Below the pieces are notes generated by a model that saw only the letters and a list, made by a program, of their open reading frames with translations, did not search any database and was not told the origin of the DNA. Positions 6,868-16,089 of a DNA stretch of 64,000 bases are shown here, in pieces; within the stretch, counting starts at the first letter, position 1, and the number at the start of each line of letters is the position of its first letter. The position numbers were made by a program, and so were the translations under genes. Location: the NCBI RefSeq assembly GCF_001650905.1, contig NZ_LXYG01000020.1, positions 248,001 through 312,000 of the forward strand. The letters run 5' to 3'. The DNA comes from Balneola sp. EhC07 (GTDB lineage Bacteria; Bacteroidota; Rhodothermia; Balneolales; Balneolaceae).

Positions 6868-9771
6868 ATGACAATAATTTTACTTCTGATAATGCTGGTA
6901 TTGCCGCATTCAGAACTTCCTATTCCGCAAACCGCTAGCACCCTACAAGGTGTGGTAATAGATGCTGCAAATGAAGACCCCATTGCCGGGGTAACACTTT
7001 CAATTAGTGGAACCACCATTGGAGTCGCTTCTAATGCAGATGGCTCTTTCCTTCTTAATATTCCGGAAATTGATCTCACAAATAAATCGCTTGAAGTTAG
7101 ATTTGTAGGTTACAAAACCCTTTATATCCCCTTTTCTGACATTGACTTAGAAGAGCAATTGTCATTAGAACTGGAGCAAGATCTTTTAAAGGTAGATGAG
7201 ATCGTAGTTACCGGTCAAGGTATTAACATGGAGAAAAGAAGGCTTTCTACCAATATTACCTCAGTAACGGAAGAAGAAATTGAGCTTTCCTCTTCTAACC
7301 GAGTAGATCAACTTTTACAGTCTAAGATCCCTAATGCTCAATTTAGATTAACAAACGGTCAGCCGGGAAGCTCTTCTATAGTAAGAGCAAGAGGAGTTGT
7401 TTCTGCCTTTATTAATTCAACACCCATCATATATGTGGATGGAGCCAGAGTTGATAATTTAAATACTGCTGCACAGCTTGGGGGTGGATCAACTAGTGGA
7501 GCCGCAAGTAGTTCTTTAGCAGATATTCCTATAGAAAATATTGAGAGAATTGAGTACATAAATGGTGGAGCTGCAACTACCATGTATGGTTCTGATGCTG
7601 CCAATGGCGTGATACAGATTTTCACTAAAAAAGGTGGTGATGGAGACCTTCAGGTTAGTTACAACGCTCAACTAGGATCAACAGCTCCCACAAATGATTA
7701 TCTCTATTTTGATCGTACTGCTGAGCTACTCTTTCAAACAGGCTTATATCAAAAACATGATGTTCAGGTAAATGGTGGAACTCAAAAACTTGGATATAGT
7801 TTTTCAGCCGGGATAACTGATGATGAAGGTTTTAGAATTGCCAATCAGAATGAAAATACAAAAGTTGATTTCCGATCTGGTTTTTCTTCAAAAATAAATG
7901 AGAAAACAGATTATAAAAACTCTTTTGGTTACACAACCAACACTTTCAGAAGAGCTAGAAATGGAAATGCCGGTGGATATACAGGTTTATGGTATACTGA
8001 GTCAGGCTCTTCTTCTTTTACAGGACCTGGTTTTAATCCTAATTTAAACCAGTTATCTGATGCTGACTTTGAACTCATGAAAAGCTACGTTCAAAAAGCA
8101 GAGGAAACTCAGGATAATAAAACGAATATCAATCGATTCCAGACTTCACAAGTTATAGAGTTTAAGCCGCTTAATACGTTGCTCATAAAAGCTACTGCCG
8201 GTGTCGACTACAGGTCTCAAGATGAAGAAACATATACAACTAACGAGTATCTGAATCATGTGGATAACCGAACTCCTGCTAACAGCCTGTTTAACCGAGG
8301 ATCCATCAGCAAGTTTAACCGAACCTATCTGGGATTAACCGGAGAACTTAATGCGCAGCATAAATATGATGTAAGCAATTTCTCTTTTATAAGTACGGTA
8401 GGAACTCAGTTTTTCAGAAATGAAGATCACCAGGTTGCTTATCGCGGAATTGATGTAAGAGATGGTGCCCGCTCTGTTTCACAAGCCGCAAATACTGAAA
8501 GTAGCGAATACCTTTCTGAGGTTGCAAACTATGGAATCTATTTTCAGGAAAATATGGGATATAAGAATCGTTACTTCTTAGAATTTGGAATAAGAGGTGA
8601 CGGAAACTCAGCTTTTGGTGACAATGTGGGCACACAATATTATCCTAAAGCAGGAATAGCATACTTAGTAAGTGCTGAACCATTCTTTATCAATACATTT
8701 GGTAATTCTGCATTTTCGTATTTCAAAATTAAGGCCAACTATGGACTTGCAGGTAATTTCCCAACTCCTTTTGCGGGAGAAAGAACAGTCGACTTTGATG
8801 GATTCTTAGGTGGACAAGCGGCTACTTTTGGTCAAGAGGGAAATCCAAACTTAAAGCCTGAAAAGGTTTCCAGTTTTGAGATTGGTGCTGATTTCGGATT
8901 TGTTGATGACAGGATCTTTCTAAACGCTAACTATTACTTTACCGAAACGAATGACGCTTTATTCTACGTCCCTCTGGAACCAAGTGTTGGTACAGGCACT
9001 CAGTTACAAAATGTAGGTGTAATTGAGAACAAAGGATTTGAGTTTGCAGTTACAGCCATTCCCGTTTTAACTCAGGACTGGAATGTTCGTGTTAAAGCCG
9101 CTGTAAATACGCTCGATAACAAGGTTATTGACGCCGGTGGAGCAAGCCCTTTCAATATTAATGGATTTAGTGCCAGAACCATCCAAACAGTTGTTGAAGA
9201 AGGATACCCTGTTGGTTATTTGAGAGGTAACAAAGGCACCTTTGTGAATGGTGTTTTAGACTCTACTACTCCGCAAGCTTTTTTAGGAAGTACAATTCCT
9301 GATTTTTTTGGAAGTCTATCTTTAAACGCTAACTATAAGAGACTTACTTTCTTTAGTAATGCCGACTTCCAAACCGGAGCATATGCTCATTCTTTTGAAC
9401 GACAGTTCCGCTTCAATTATGGTGCTTCTGACAACAACGAAGGAATCCCTCAAACTGAGGTAGATGCCAACGGCACTTCTAACTGGCTTAATTTCACAGA
9501 TCATTTCGTTGAGAAGACTGATTTCTTCAAAATTAGAACCATCGGTCTTAACTATACATTTAGCAAAGGCTCTTTTGCAGGTGTTGCTGAAAGCGTATCC
9601 ATAGGCTTTAGCGTAATTAACCCTATCAATTTTGCCAGCTCTTCTTTTGATCCTGAAGCAACTCAAAGTGGTGGCGATCAAGGCCAAAACGGGGCTACAA
9701 CCGGTGGTATCGCTTATGCGGCCGAATCTGCACCTCGCCAGTTCTTAGGATCATTAAAAATCACATTTTAA
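6868..9771 (+). CDS. SusC/RagA-like TonB-dependent outer-membrane receptor
   Basis: A 967-residue outer-membrane importer. Order: short signal peptide (1-25), carboxypeptidase-regulatory-like domain (about 26-105, LQGVVIDAANEDPIAGVTLS), DEIVVTGQG segment (about 113), TonB plug (about 115-255, with GSSSIVRARG and ERIEYINGGAATTMYG), then a 22-strand barrel ending FLGSLKITF. Size is typical of SusC. Paired with the SusD-like lipoprotein 19 bp downstream, which would cap the barrel. A secreted calcineurin-like phosphoesterase follows, so a phosphorylated organic substrate is plausible, though this is inference from position only. No ECF sigma/anti-sigma pair is adjacent. Confidence 0.95.
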   Translation: MTIILLLIMLVLPHSELPIPQTASTLQGVVIDAANEDPIAGVTLSISGTTIGVASNADGSFLLNIPEIDLTNKSLEVRFVGYKTLYIPFSDIDLEEQLSLELEQDLLKVDEIVVTGQGINMEKRRLSTNITSVTEEEIELSSSNRVDQLLQSKIPNAQFRLTNGQPGSSSIVRARGVVSAFINSTPIIYVDGARVDNLNTAAQLGGGSTSGAASSSLADIPIENIERIEYINGGAATTMYGSDAANGVIQIFTKKGGDGDLQVSYNAQLGSTAPTNDYLYFDRTAELLFQTGLYQKHDVQVNGGTQKLGYSFSAGITDDEGFRIANQNENTKVDFRSGFSSKINEKTDYKNSFGYTTNTFRRARNGNAGGYTGLWYTESGSSSFTGPGFNPNLNQLSDADFELMKSYVQKAEETQDNKTNINRFQTSQVIEFKPLNTLLIKATAGVDYRSQDEETYTTNEYLNHVDNRTPANSLFNRGSISKFNRTYLGLTGELNAQHKYDVSNFSFISTVGTQFFRNEDHQVAYRGIDVRDGARSVSQAANTESSEYLSEVANYGIYFQENMGYKNRYFLEFGIRGDGNSAFGDNVGTQYYPKAGIAYLVSAEPFFINTFGNSAFSYFKIKANYGLAGNFPTPFAGERTVDFDGFLGGQAATFGQEGNPNLKPEKVSSFEIGADFGFVDDRIFLNANYYFTETNDALFYVPLEPSVGTGTQLQNVGVIENKGFEFAVTAIPVLTQDWNVRVKAAVNTLDNKVIDAGGASPFNINGFSARTIQTVVEEGYPVGYLRGNKGTFVNGVLDSTTPQAFLGSTIPDFFGSLSLNANYKRLTFFSNADFQTGAYAHSFERQFRFNYGASDNNEGIPQTEVDANGTSNWLNFTDHFVEKTDFFKIRTIGLNYTFSKGSFAGVAESVSIGFSVINPINFASSSFDPEATQSGGDQGQNGATTGGIAYAAESAPRQFLGSLKITF

Positions 9772-9790
9772 ATATCATATATAACACACT

Positions 9791-11227
9791 ATGAAGAATT
9801 CAATAATCGCTCTATCAATTTTTGTGGCTCTGTTTTTACAGGGATGCGGGCTTGATGCCGTAGAGAACCCAAATGTTACTACAGATAAGTTTTTAGACTC
9901 CCCCCAATCAGCAACAAATTGGGTAAATGGTTCCAGATCACAAATGGCTAGCACTATCAATGTGATCATAGAACTTACAGAACTAACTTCTGACAATTAC
10001 TATAACAACCGAACAATAAGCAGTAAAGTATTCGATATCCCTCAGATCGATTATACAGATTTGGATGTAGGACGAATTCAGTCAGCAATACATTCATTGC
10101 GCAGAACTGCAGATTTTGGACTCAATACAGTACTCCCGAAGGACCCGGACAGTACTCCGGAGCAAGAAGCAGAACTCAAATTCTATTTAGCAGTTTCTCA
10201 ACTTTTCTCAGGAGAATATTTTGAAGCACTTCCTAACGAAGCTTTAGGAGCACCTCTTTCTTCAGAAACACTACTGGGGTTAGCAAATACAACCTTTGAT
10301 GAAGTAATTTCACTAGCGCCAAATAGTGACTTTGCCAAAGCTGCTTTAATAGGTAAAGCTCGAATTGCCTTTCATCTTAATAGCACGGTTGACTTACGCA
10401 CTTTAGCTACATCTGTAGTTAATACCACCCCTCAATTCACTTACCAAGTTCAGTTTGATGGGATAAACGGACCGTCTAATTCTTTCCAGAATTTATTATT
10501 CGACTCCTCTCAAGATGAATTTGCTCCATTACCTCGTCTGGATTTTTTAGATCCTAAATACTTCAGTATTGATGGAGCAGGAATCAGTCAGATTCCGGTA
10601 AACCTGTTCAAATCAGAAGAGGCTTACCTGATGCTTGCTGAACTTGAGTTAAAAGAAAACGGACTAGCAAGTGCGCAACCTGTTTTAGTTGACTTATTAA
10701 ACGATGTTATCGCAAATCGTGATGTAACCTCGATCGATGATTCAAGAGAAACAAGATCAGGTGGTAACAGAACGGATTACCCGTTAAGTGATACTGTAAA
10801 AGTTAGATTCTCACAAGGTGAACCTCCTTTAGACGATTTCATTTTAGACAGACAAGACGGAAATGTGAGCATTCCAACTGTTTCCGGTACTTCCGTTACT
10901 GTTGCTCAAATCAACAATGCAGCTACAGTAGATGAACTGCTTGAGATCATCTATTTGATGAGACAAGAGATTTTTATCGCCGAAGGACGCAGAGTGGTAG
11001 ATCTTGGGATCAAATATCCAATATCTCAGCAAGAGCAAGCCGGCAATACCAATATTTCTGATAACAGTCCTTATCTGGATGCGATCATTCCAAATTTCAT
11101 CCCGCTTAGCAGAACAATGGATGACTTCACAGTAGACGAAGCTCAGGGAATAGTAACTATCGCTGTAAATATGAACAACGTGCTGGTACAAAACAAAAAC
11201 TCTGATTTTGTTTTACCGCTTTGGTAA
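9791..11227 (+). CDS. SusD/RagB-like outer-membrane lipoprotein
   Basis: A 478-residue surface substrate-binding lipoprotein; signal peptide with lipobox LFLQGC (Cys about residue 19), then the SusD alpha-helical TPR-like fold (for example LFSGEYFEALPNEALG, AKAALIGKARIAFHL, EAYLMLAELELKENG) and the late motif MRQEIFIAEGRRVVDLG typical of the family. It immediately follows the SusC-like gene and is closed by an intrinsic terminator at 11249-11276. It would bind the ligand and form the lid of the SusC channel. Substrate unknown. Confidence 0.93.
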   Translation: MKNSIIALSIFVALFLQGCGLDAVENPNVTTDKFLDSPQSATNWVNGSRSQMASTINVIIELTELTSDNYYNNRTISSKVFDIPQIDYTDLDVGRIQSAIHSLRRTADFGLNTVLPKDPDSTPEQEAELKFYLAVSQLFSGEYFEALPNEALGAPLSSETLLGLANTTFDEVISLAPNSDFAKAALIGKARIAFHLNSTVDLRTLATSVVNTTPQFTYQVQFDGINGPSNSFQNLLFDSSQDEFAPLPRLDFLDPKYFSIDGAGISQIPVNLFKSEEAYLMLAELELKENGLASAQPVLVDLLNDVIANRDVTSIDDSRETRSGGNRTDYPLSDTVKVRFSQGEPPLDDFILDRQDGNVSIPTVSGTSVTVAQINNAATVDELLEIIYLMRQEIFIAEGRRVVDLGIKYPISQQEQAGNTNISDNSPYLDAIIPNFIPLSRTMDDFTVDEAQGIVTIAVNMNNVLVQNKNSDFVLPLW

Positions 11228-11248
11228 TAAAAATAAACCGATTTCCAG

Positions 11249-11276
11249 AGGGAGTACTAGCTACTCCCTTTTTTTT
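11249..11276 (+). terminator. Rho-independent terminator after susD-like gene
   Basis: AGGGAGTA / TACTCCCT stem (11249-11256 with 11262-11269), 5-bp loop, then an eight-T tract. It lies between the SusD gene and the phosphoesterase gene, so it would end or attenuate susCD transcription before the phosphoesterase. Confidence 0.85.
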
Positions 11277-11297
11277 AAAATTAAAAATAGAGTACTA

Positions 11298-12875
11298 ATG
11301 AACTTCTACAAATTTCTAACACTCATACTTGTTTTCGCTTTTTGCAGCTCAAATGCTATTGCGAAAAAACAGTCGAAAGAAGTAAATGGCACCGTCTTTT
11401 TAGATAACAATGAAAACGGAATCCTAGACAGCAATGAAAAGGGTCTCGAAAATATTCTAATATCTAATCAGAAGGAAGTAGTTAAAACTGATGGAAATGG
11501 AAAATACACCATTACATTAACTCCTGGTCAGGCATTGATGATCGTTAAACCATCCGGCTACGACATACCTATCAATGAATTTCAAATCCCACAGAACAGT
11601 ATTGCATACGAGCCAAATGGCTCTCCTGAATTAAAGTATGGAGGTTTAAAACCTACCAAAAATTTCCCATCGGAAGTTAACTTTCCACTAACGGTATCTG
11701 ATAATGAGGAGACATTCAATGCCGTAATTTTTGGAGATCCTCAGCCAAGAAATGATAAAGAGCTTACTTATGTAAGAGATGAATTCCTTAATCAGGCTAC
11801 AACAGAAGACGCTCGTTTTATGATGATCTTGGGAGACATCATGTATAATGACCTCTCTTTATTTGACAGACATATAGAATTGTTTTCGAAACCTGAAATT
11901 CCGGTGTGGCATGTAATAGGTAATCATGACATCGATTTCGATACCAAAGATAACCGCCATGCCAGAGACACTTTTAAAAGACATTTCGGAGCTAATTACT
12001 ATGCCTACCAATATGGGAAGGTTACATACCTCGCCCTTGATAATGTAAACTATCTTGGCAGAAATGATGAAGGGCGGTCAAGATATGAAGGAGGAATTTG
12101 GGGCGACCAATTAATGTGGCTCGAAAACTTACTTCCAAATATTCCCGAAGATCATCTAATCGTTATCGCTACTCATATTCCTTTATATGCTTGGGGTGGT
12201 GAAACTCCGAATGTAAACACAAAGAACAGAGAAGATCTTTTTAAACTGTTAGAACAACGTGGTAAAGTGATAGCCGTTTCCGGTCACTTACATATGACCT
12301 ACCATCACTATTTAAATGAAGAACAAGGCTGGAATGGAAAGAACCCAATGCATCACCTAACAACCACGGCTGTATCCGGAACCTGGTGGGGCGGTCCTGT
12401 TGATGAAAACGGAATTCCTACTACTACCCAAAGAGATGGCGTTCCCAATGGATATCATCGATTCACATTTAATGGTTCAAATTATTCAGAACAACTTGTG
12501 GGTTTGGGTGAAAGAGCTGACCTGCAAATTCGAATTGAATCTCCTGCTTTAAACTTTTCTGCTGATGAAATGCCAGAACGATTAGTGGTGAATGTTTTGA
12601 ACGGAAATGAGAAAAATAAAACCTGGTACAGAATTAACAACGGAGAATGGGTTGAGATGGAACAAATCTCTGAATCCTCTCCTTACTTCAAGACACTGTT
12701 GGATAGCCATTCTGAAAACTGGTCTAATTCTACAAGAGCTATTCCAACGAATCATTTGTGGACAGCTCCCTTCCCTGAACTAGATCGTACTGAAAAGACT
12801 TTCACCATCGAAATACGCACGATCGACGCTTACTCGAAAGAATGGAGAAACACCAAAATTTTTGAGATAGATTAA
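11298..12875 (+). CDS. Secreted calcineurin-like metallophosphoesterase
   Basis: 525 residues from the ATG at 11298 (a longer in-frame reading from 11208 overlaps susD and would bury the signal peptide). Signal peptide (residues 1-22), SdrD/prealbumin-like N-domain (about 28-90, LDNNENGILDSNEKG), then a metallophosphatase core: GDPQ (about 145), GDIMYND (about 179), GNHDID (about 207), ATHIPLY (about 291), GHLHMTYHH (about 328), the classic dinuclear metal ligands. A C-terminal beta domain follows. It hydrolyses phosphomono- or diesters in the periplasm or outside; position after SusCD suggests release of phosphate or an organic moiety for uptake. Exact substrate unknown. Confidence 0.9.
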   Translation: MNFYKFLTLILVFAFCSSNAIAKKQSKEVNGTVFLDNNENGILDSNEKGLENILISNQKEVVKTDGNGKYTITLTPGQALMIVKPSGYDIPINEFQIPQNSIAYEPNGSPELKYGGLKPTKNFPSEVNFPLTVSDNEETFNAVIFGDPQPRNDKELTYVRDEFLNQATTEDARFMMILGDIMYNDLSLFDRHIELFSKPEIPVWHVIGNHDIDFDTKDNRHARDTFKRHFGANYYAYQYGKVTYLALDNVNYLGRNDEGRSRYEGGIWGDQLMWLENLLPNIPEDHLIVIATHIPLYAWGGETPNVNTKNREDLFKLLEQRGKVIAVSGHLHMTYHHYLNEEQGWNGKNPMHHLTTTAVSGTWWGGPVDENGIPTTTQRDGVPNGYHRFTFNGSNYSEQLVGLGERADLQIRIESPALNFSADEMPERLVVNVLNGNEKNKTWYRINNGEWVEMEQISESSPYFKTLLDSHSENWSNSTRAIPTNHLWTAPFPELDRTEKTFTIEIRTIDAYSKEWRNTKIFEID

Positions 12876-12900
12876 CCAAGAGAGAGATAGTAGAACTTTT

Positions 12901-12934
12901 AAAAGACATTCACGGAATTGGATGTCTTTTTTTT
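12901..12934. terminator. Bidirectional intrinsic terminator between convergent genes
   Basis: AAAAGACAT (12901-12909) pairs with ATGTCTTTT (12922-12930), 12-nt loop, followed by further Ts. It has A-rich and T-rich flanks on both sides, serving the phosphoesterase gene (+) and the DUF420 gene (-). Confidence 0.85.
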
Positions 12935-12937
12935 ATT

Positions 12938-13507
12938 TTAGCCAATAAACTTCAGCATAAAAAAGATCACTACACCGGTAATGGACACATACAGCCAGAT
13001 GGGGAATGTCCACTTGGAAACTTTGCGGTGTTTCTGGAATTTTCCGGTGAGGGCTAAATAAAAACTGGAGAGAACTAACGGAACTACAAAAACGGAAAGT
13101 GCTATGTGAGTGATCAGAATAAAGAAATACACATAGCGGATAATACCTTCCGTCATGAACTTCGTGTCTCCCTGAAAGTGATGGTAGATCACATAACTGG
13201 TTAAGAAAAGTGCAGAAGCGATAAAAGCAGAAGTCATGAATTTCATGTGTCTGCTGAAATTTCGCTTTCGGATCTCATTCAAACCCAATAAAAGAAAAAC
13301 AGTACTCAATGAATTGAATGCTGCATTCAGCGCCGGTAAATAAGGAACCCAGGAATAGGAAGTTTCTGCGCCCTCTTTCCAATAGATCAGCCATACTAAG
13401 AATAACAGTGCAGCCAAACTCACTCCCACGATGATTCGAAATGCCGATTTAGCACTTACCTGTTGCAGAATTTTGGATTGTTCCGGAAGAGAGAAATTTT
13501 CAGACAT
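12938..13507 (-). CDS. DUF420 (CtaM/YozB-like) membrane protein
   Basis: A 189-residue inner-membrane protein with five predicted helices and conserved His in hydrophobic segments (ARNFSRHMKFMTSAF region, YVIYHHFQGD, LITHIALSVFVVP, KHRKVSKWTFPIWLYVSITG). DUF420/COG2322 proteins are linked to heme-copper oxidase assembly (CtaM in Staphylococcus is needed for oxidase heme maturation). It starts 15 bp after the stop of the E1 gene, so read-through is likely, although the functions differ. A damaged copy of its 3' end lies at 6324-6500. Family firm, role inferred. Confidence 0.88.
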   Translation of the reverse strand: MSENFSLPEQSKILQQVSAKSAFRIIVGVSLAALLFLVWLIYWKEGAETSYSWVPYLPALNAAFNSLSTVFLLLGLNEIRKRNFSRHMKFMTSAFIASALFLTSYVIYHHFQGDTKFMTEGIIRYVYFFILITHIALSVFVVPLVLSSFYLALTGKFQKHRKVSKWTFPIWLYVSITGVVIFFMLKFIG

Positions 13508-13522
13508 TTGTGTTCTTATACT

Positions 13523-15943
13523 TTAATAGATTTCCGGAAAACGATCTTTTTCACATTCCTGCATAATTCCGTACACCGCTTCAAAGATGTCTTCAGCATT
13601 TGGCTTACTGAAGTAATCTCCATCCGTGGCATAAGCCGGACGATGTGGCTGAGCCGTTAAACATCGAGGTCTGGAATCCAAATAGCGATATCCGCCCTGC
13701 TCTTCAACAATATGTGCCATAATATAAGCTGCTGCTCCACCGGGAACATCTTCATCCACAACTAATAATCGGTTCGTCTTTTTCAGCGACTCCACGATCA
13801 TATGGTTTCTATCGAACGGAAGCAGCGTTCTTACGTCAATCAACTCAACAGAAATTCCGGCTTCATCGAACTGAGAAGTCATTCCTTCAATGATATTGAA
13901 AGTAGAACCGTAAGAAACGATGGTAATATCATCGCCTTCTTTTACGATCTCAGGAATTCCGAGCGGCGTAGTGAATTCTCCCAGGTTCTCAGGAAGTTTT
14001 TCTTTTAATCGGTATCCGTTCAACGGCTCGATCACCATCGCGGGATCATCCCCCTGAATCAGTGTGTTATAGAATCCGGCAGCTGCGGTTAAATTCCTTG
14101 GCACACAAATATGAACACCTCGTAATCCATTGATCAAAACGCCCATCGGAGAACCTGAGTGCCAGATTCCTTCCAATCGATGTCCACGGGTTCTTACAAT
14201 TAACGGAGCAGCCTGACCGCCTTTGGTTCTGTATCTCAGAGAAGCAAGATCATCACTCATTCCCTGAAAACAGTACAGCACATAATCCAAATATTGGATA
14301 TCTGCAATCGGACGAAGTCCACGTAGCGACATCCCGATTCCTTGTCCAAGAATAGTGGCTTCACGAATTCCGGTATCAGAAACACGAATTTCACCGTACT
14401 TATCCTGCATACCTTCCAGACCTTTGTTTACATCACCTAGCTTTCCGGCATCCTCACCGAATACCAATGTATTCGGATATTTGTCAAAGATCTTATCGAA
14501 ATTATCTCTGATCACAACCCTACCATCAACTTTTTTCGAATCATCTGAATACTTCGGCTTGATCTCCTCGATCTTAAGCGGAGAAAATTCTGTCTCACTG
14601 AGTAAGTGAGAATTAAATCGCTCTTTATTTGCTTCGGCACTTTCGTTTACCCAGCTCTTGATCGAATCTCTGGTAGAGCTCGATTTTCCGGCTGTTGCAT
14701 ATAATGCTTTACGACCTGCAGAAAGCACATCTTTTCTGAATGGATTCTGAACCATTTTCAATCTCTTAATGAGATCATCGATTGCTTCCGCACCGGATTC
14801 ATCTTTCAGAGCTGCCAGCCATTCCAACATCTGCTTTTTGTCTTCCTTGATTGGAGAGATGTAATTATCCCACGCTTCTTTTTTGGCTTCTGTAGCTTCT
14901 TTGGAAGCTTCTTCTTCCAGCTCTTCTAATTTCTTTTTAGTGGCGATCTTATTATCTAAGATCCAGTCTTTTGTTTTCTGAAGACAGCAAAATTCTTCCT
15001 CAAACTTCAAACGCTCTTCATCTTTGTAGCGCTCATGCGAACCCGAAGTGGAATGTCCCTGTGGCTGTGTAACTTCATGAACATGAACCAGAACAGGAAC
15101 ATGCTCTTCACGTGCGATCTTCTCTGCCTTTTCATAGGTTTCCATCAGTCCCGGATAATCCCATGCTTTTGCAGTAAGGATTTCGTAGCCCGCCTGATCT
15201 TTTGTCCTTTGGAAACCACTTAACACTTCAGAAATACTTTCTTTTGTAGTCTGATATTTCTTGGAAACTGAAATTCCCCAGCCATCATCCCAAACCGACA
15301 TTATCATCGGTACCTGTAAAACTCCAGCTGCATTGATGGTTTCCCAGAATACACCTTCAGATGTACTTGCGTCACCGATAGTACCGAATGCAATTTCATT
15401 TCCTTTGTTTGAAAATTTCTTCCACTCTTTTCCTTTCAGCGCTTTTTCGTTTCTGTACACTTTGGAAGCCTGAGCCAATCCCAGCAATCTGGACATTTGA
15501 CCCGCAGTCGGAGACATATCCGCGGAAGTATTCTTCATTTTAGTCTGATCTTTCCACGTCCCGTCTTCATTCAGCAATCGTGTTGCAAAGTGAGCGTTCA
15601 TTTGGCGACCACCTGAACTTGGCTCCAAATCTGTATCCGGAGTAGCATACAGCTGAGCGAAAAACTGAACCGGAGTAACTCCTTCTATGGCAAGCATAAA
15701 AGTTTGATCACGATAATAGCCGGATCTGAAATCACCATTTTTGAACACTTTTGACATGGCTATCTGCGGCATTTCTTTACCATCACCGAAAATACCAAAC
15801 TTCGCTTTTCCGGTAAGTACTTCTTTCCTGCCGATCAAAGACATATGTCGGCTCAACCAGCCCAGCTTATAATCAGAAAGAATTTCCTTCTTTTTAGCCG
15901 CGCTAAAAGTTGACTTCTTTTTCTTCGTCTTTGTTTCTGCCAT
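13523..15943 (-). CDS. Thiamine-dependent 2-oxoacid dehydrogenase E1, fused alpha and beta subunits
   Basis: 806 residues. The N-terminal half is E1-alpha (residues 30-400), with SGYYRDQTFMLA and the TPP/Mg motif GDASTSEG..N at about 190-205. A Lys/Glu-rich helical linker follows, then E1-beta (about 470-806; VFGEDAG, FQGMSDDLASLRYRT, RTRGHRLEG, VEQGGYRYLDSRP). Decarboxylates a branched-chain or other 2-oxoacid and passes the acyl group to E2 lipoate in the cytoplasm. The ATG at 15943 is preferred to a TTG two codons earlier. No E2 or E3 gene is adjacent, so substrate (branched-chain, pyruvate or 2-oxoglutarate) is not settled; branched-chain type is the best guess. Confidence 0.9.
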   Translation of the reverse strand: MAETKTKKKKSTFSAAKKKEILSDYKLGWLSRHMSLIGRKEVLTGKAKFGIFGDGKEMPQIAMSKVFKNGDFRSGYYRDQTFMLAIEGVTPVQFFAQLYATPDTDLEPSSGGRQMNAHFATRLLNEDGTWKDQTKMKNTSADMSPTAGQMSRLLGLAQASKVYRNEKALKGKEWKKFSNKGNEIAFGTIGDASTSEGVFWETINAAGVLQVPMIMSVWDDGWGISVSKKYQTTKESISEVLSGFQRTKDQAGYEILTAKAWDYPGLMETYEKAEKIAREEHVPVLVHVHEVTQPQGHSTSGSHERYKDEERLKFEEEFCCLQKTKDWILDNKIATKKKLEELEEEASKEATEAKKEAWDNYISPIKEDKKQMLEWLAALKDESGAEAIDDLIKRLKMVQNPFRKDVLSAGRKALYATAGKSSSTRDSIKSWVNESAEANKERFNSHLLSETEFSPLKIEEIKPKYSDDSKKVDGRVVIRDNFDKIFDKYPNTLVFGEDAGKLGDVNKGLEGMQDKYGEIRVSDTGIREATILGQGIGMSLRGLRPIADIQYLDYVLYCFQGMSDDLASLRYRTKGGQAAPLIVRTRGHRLEGIWHSGSPMGVLINGLRGVHICVPRNLTAAAGFYNTLIQGDDPAMVIEPLNGYRLKEKLPENLGEFTTPLGIPEIVKEGDDITIVSYGSTFNIIEGMTSQFDEAGISVELIDVRTLLPFDRNHMIVESLKKTNRLLVVDEDVPGGAAAYIMAHIVEEQGGYRYLDSRPRCLTAQPHRPAYATDGDYFSKPNAEDIFEAVYGIMQECEKDRFPEIY

Positions 15944-16089
15944 CTTCAAAAATTATATCGTTCAAAATAAATAGAATAGAGCCCGAATCGGGGGCATCAA
16001 TAATACGGGAAAAGCGCTTTTCTTACAAAAACAGAACATTATTTAATGCCTGATTAACACTAATCCAATAAACACTGTTTTGGTGTGAT

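Noticed and set aside
11208-11297. 30 extra N-terminal codons for the phosphoesterase
   Set aside because: They overlap the end of the susD gene and the terminator and precede a clear signal peptide at 11298.
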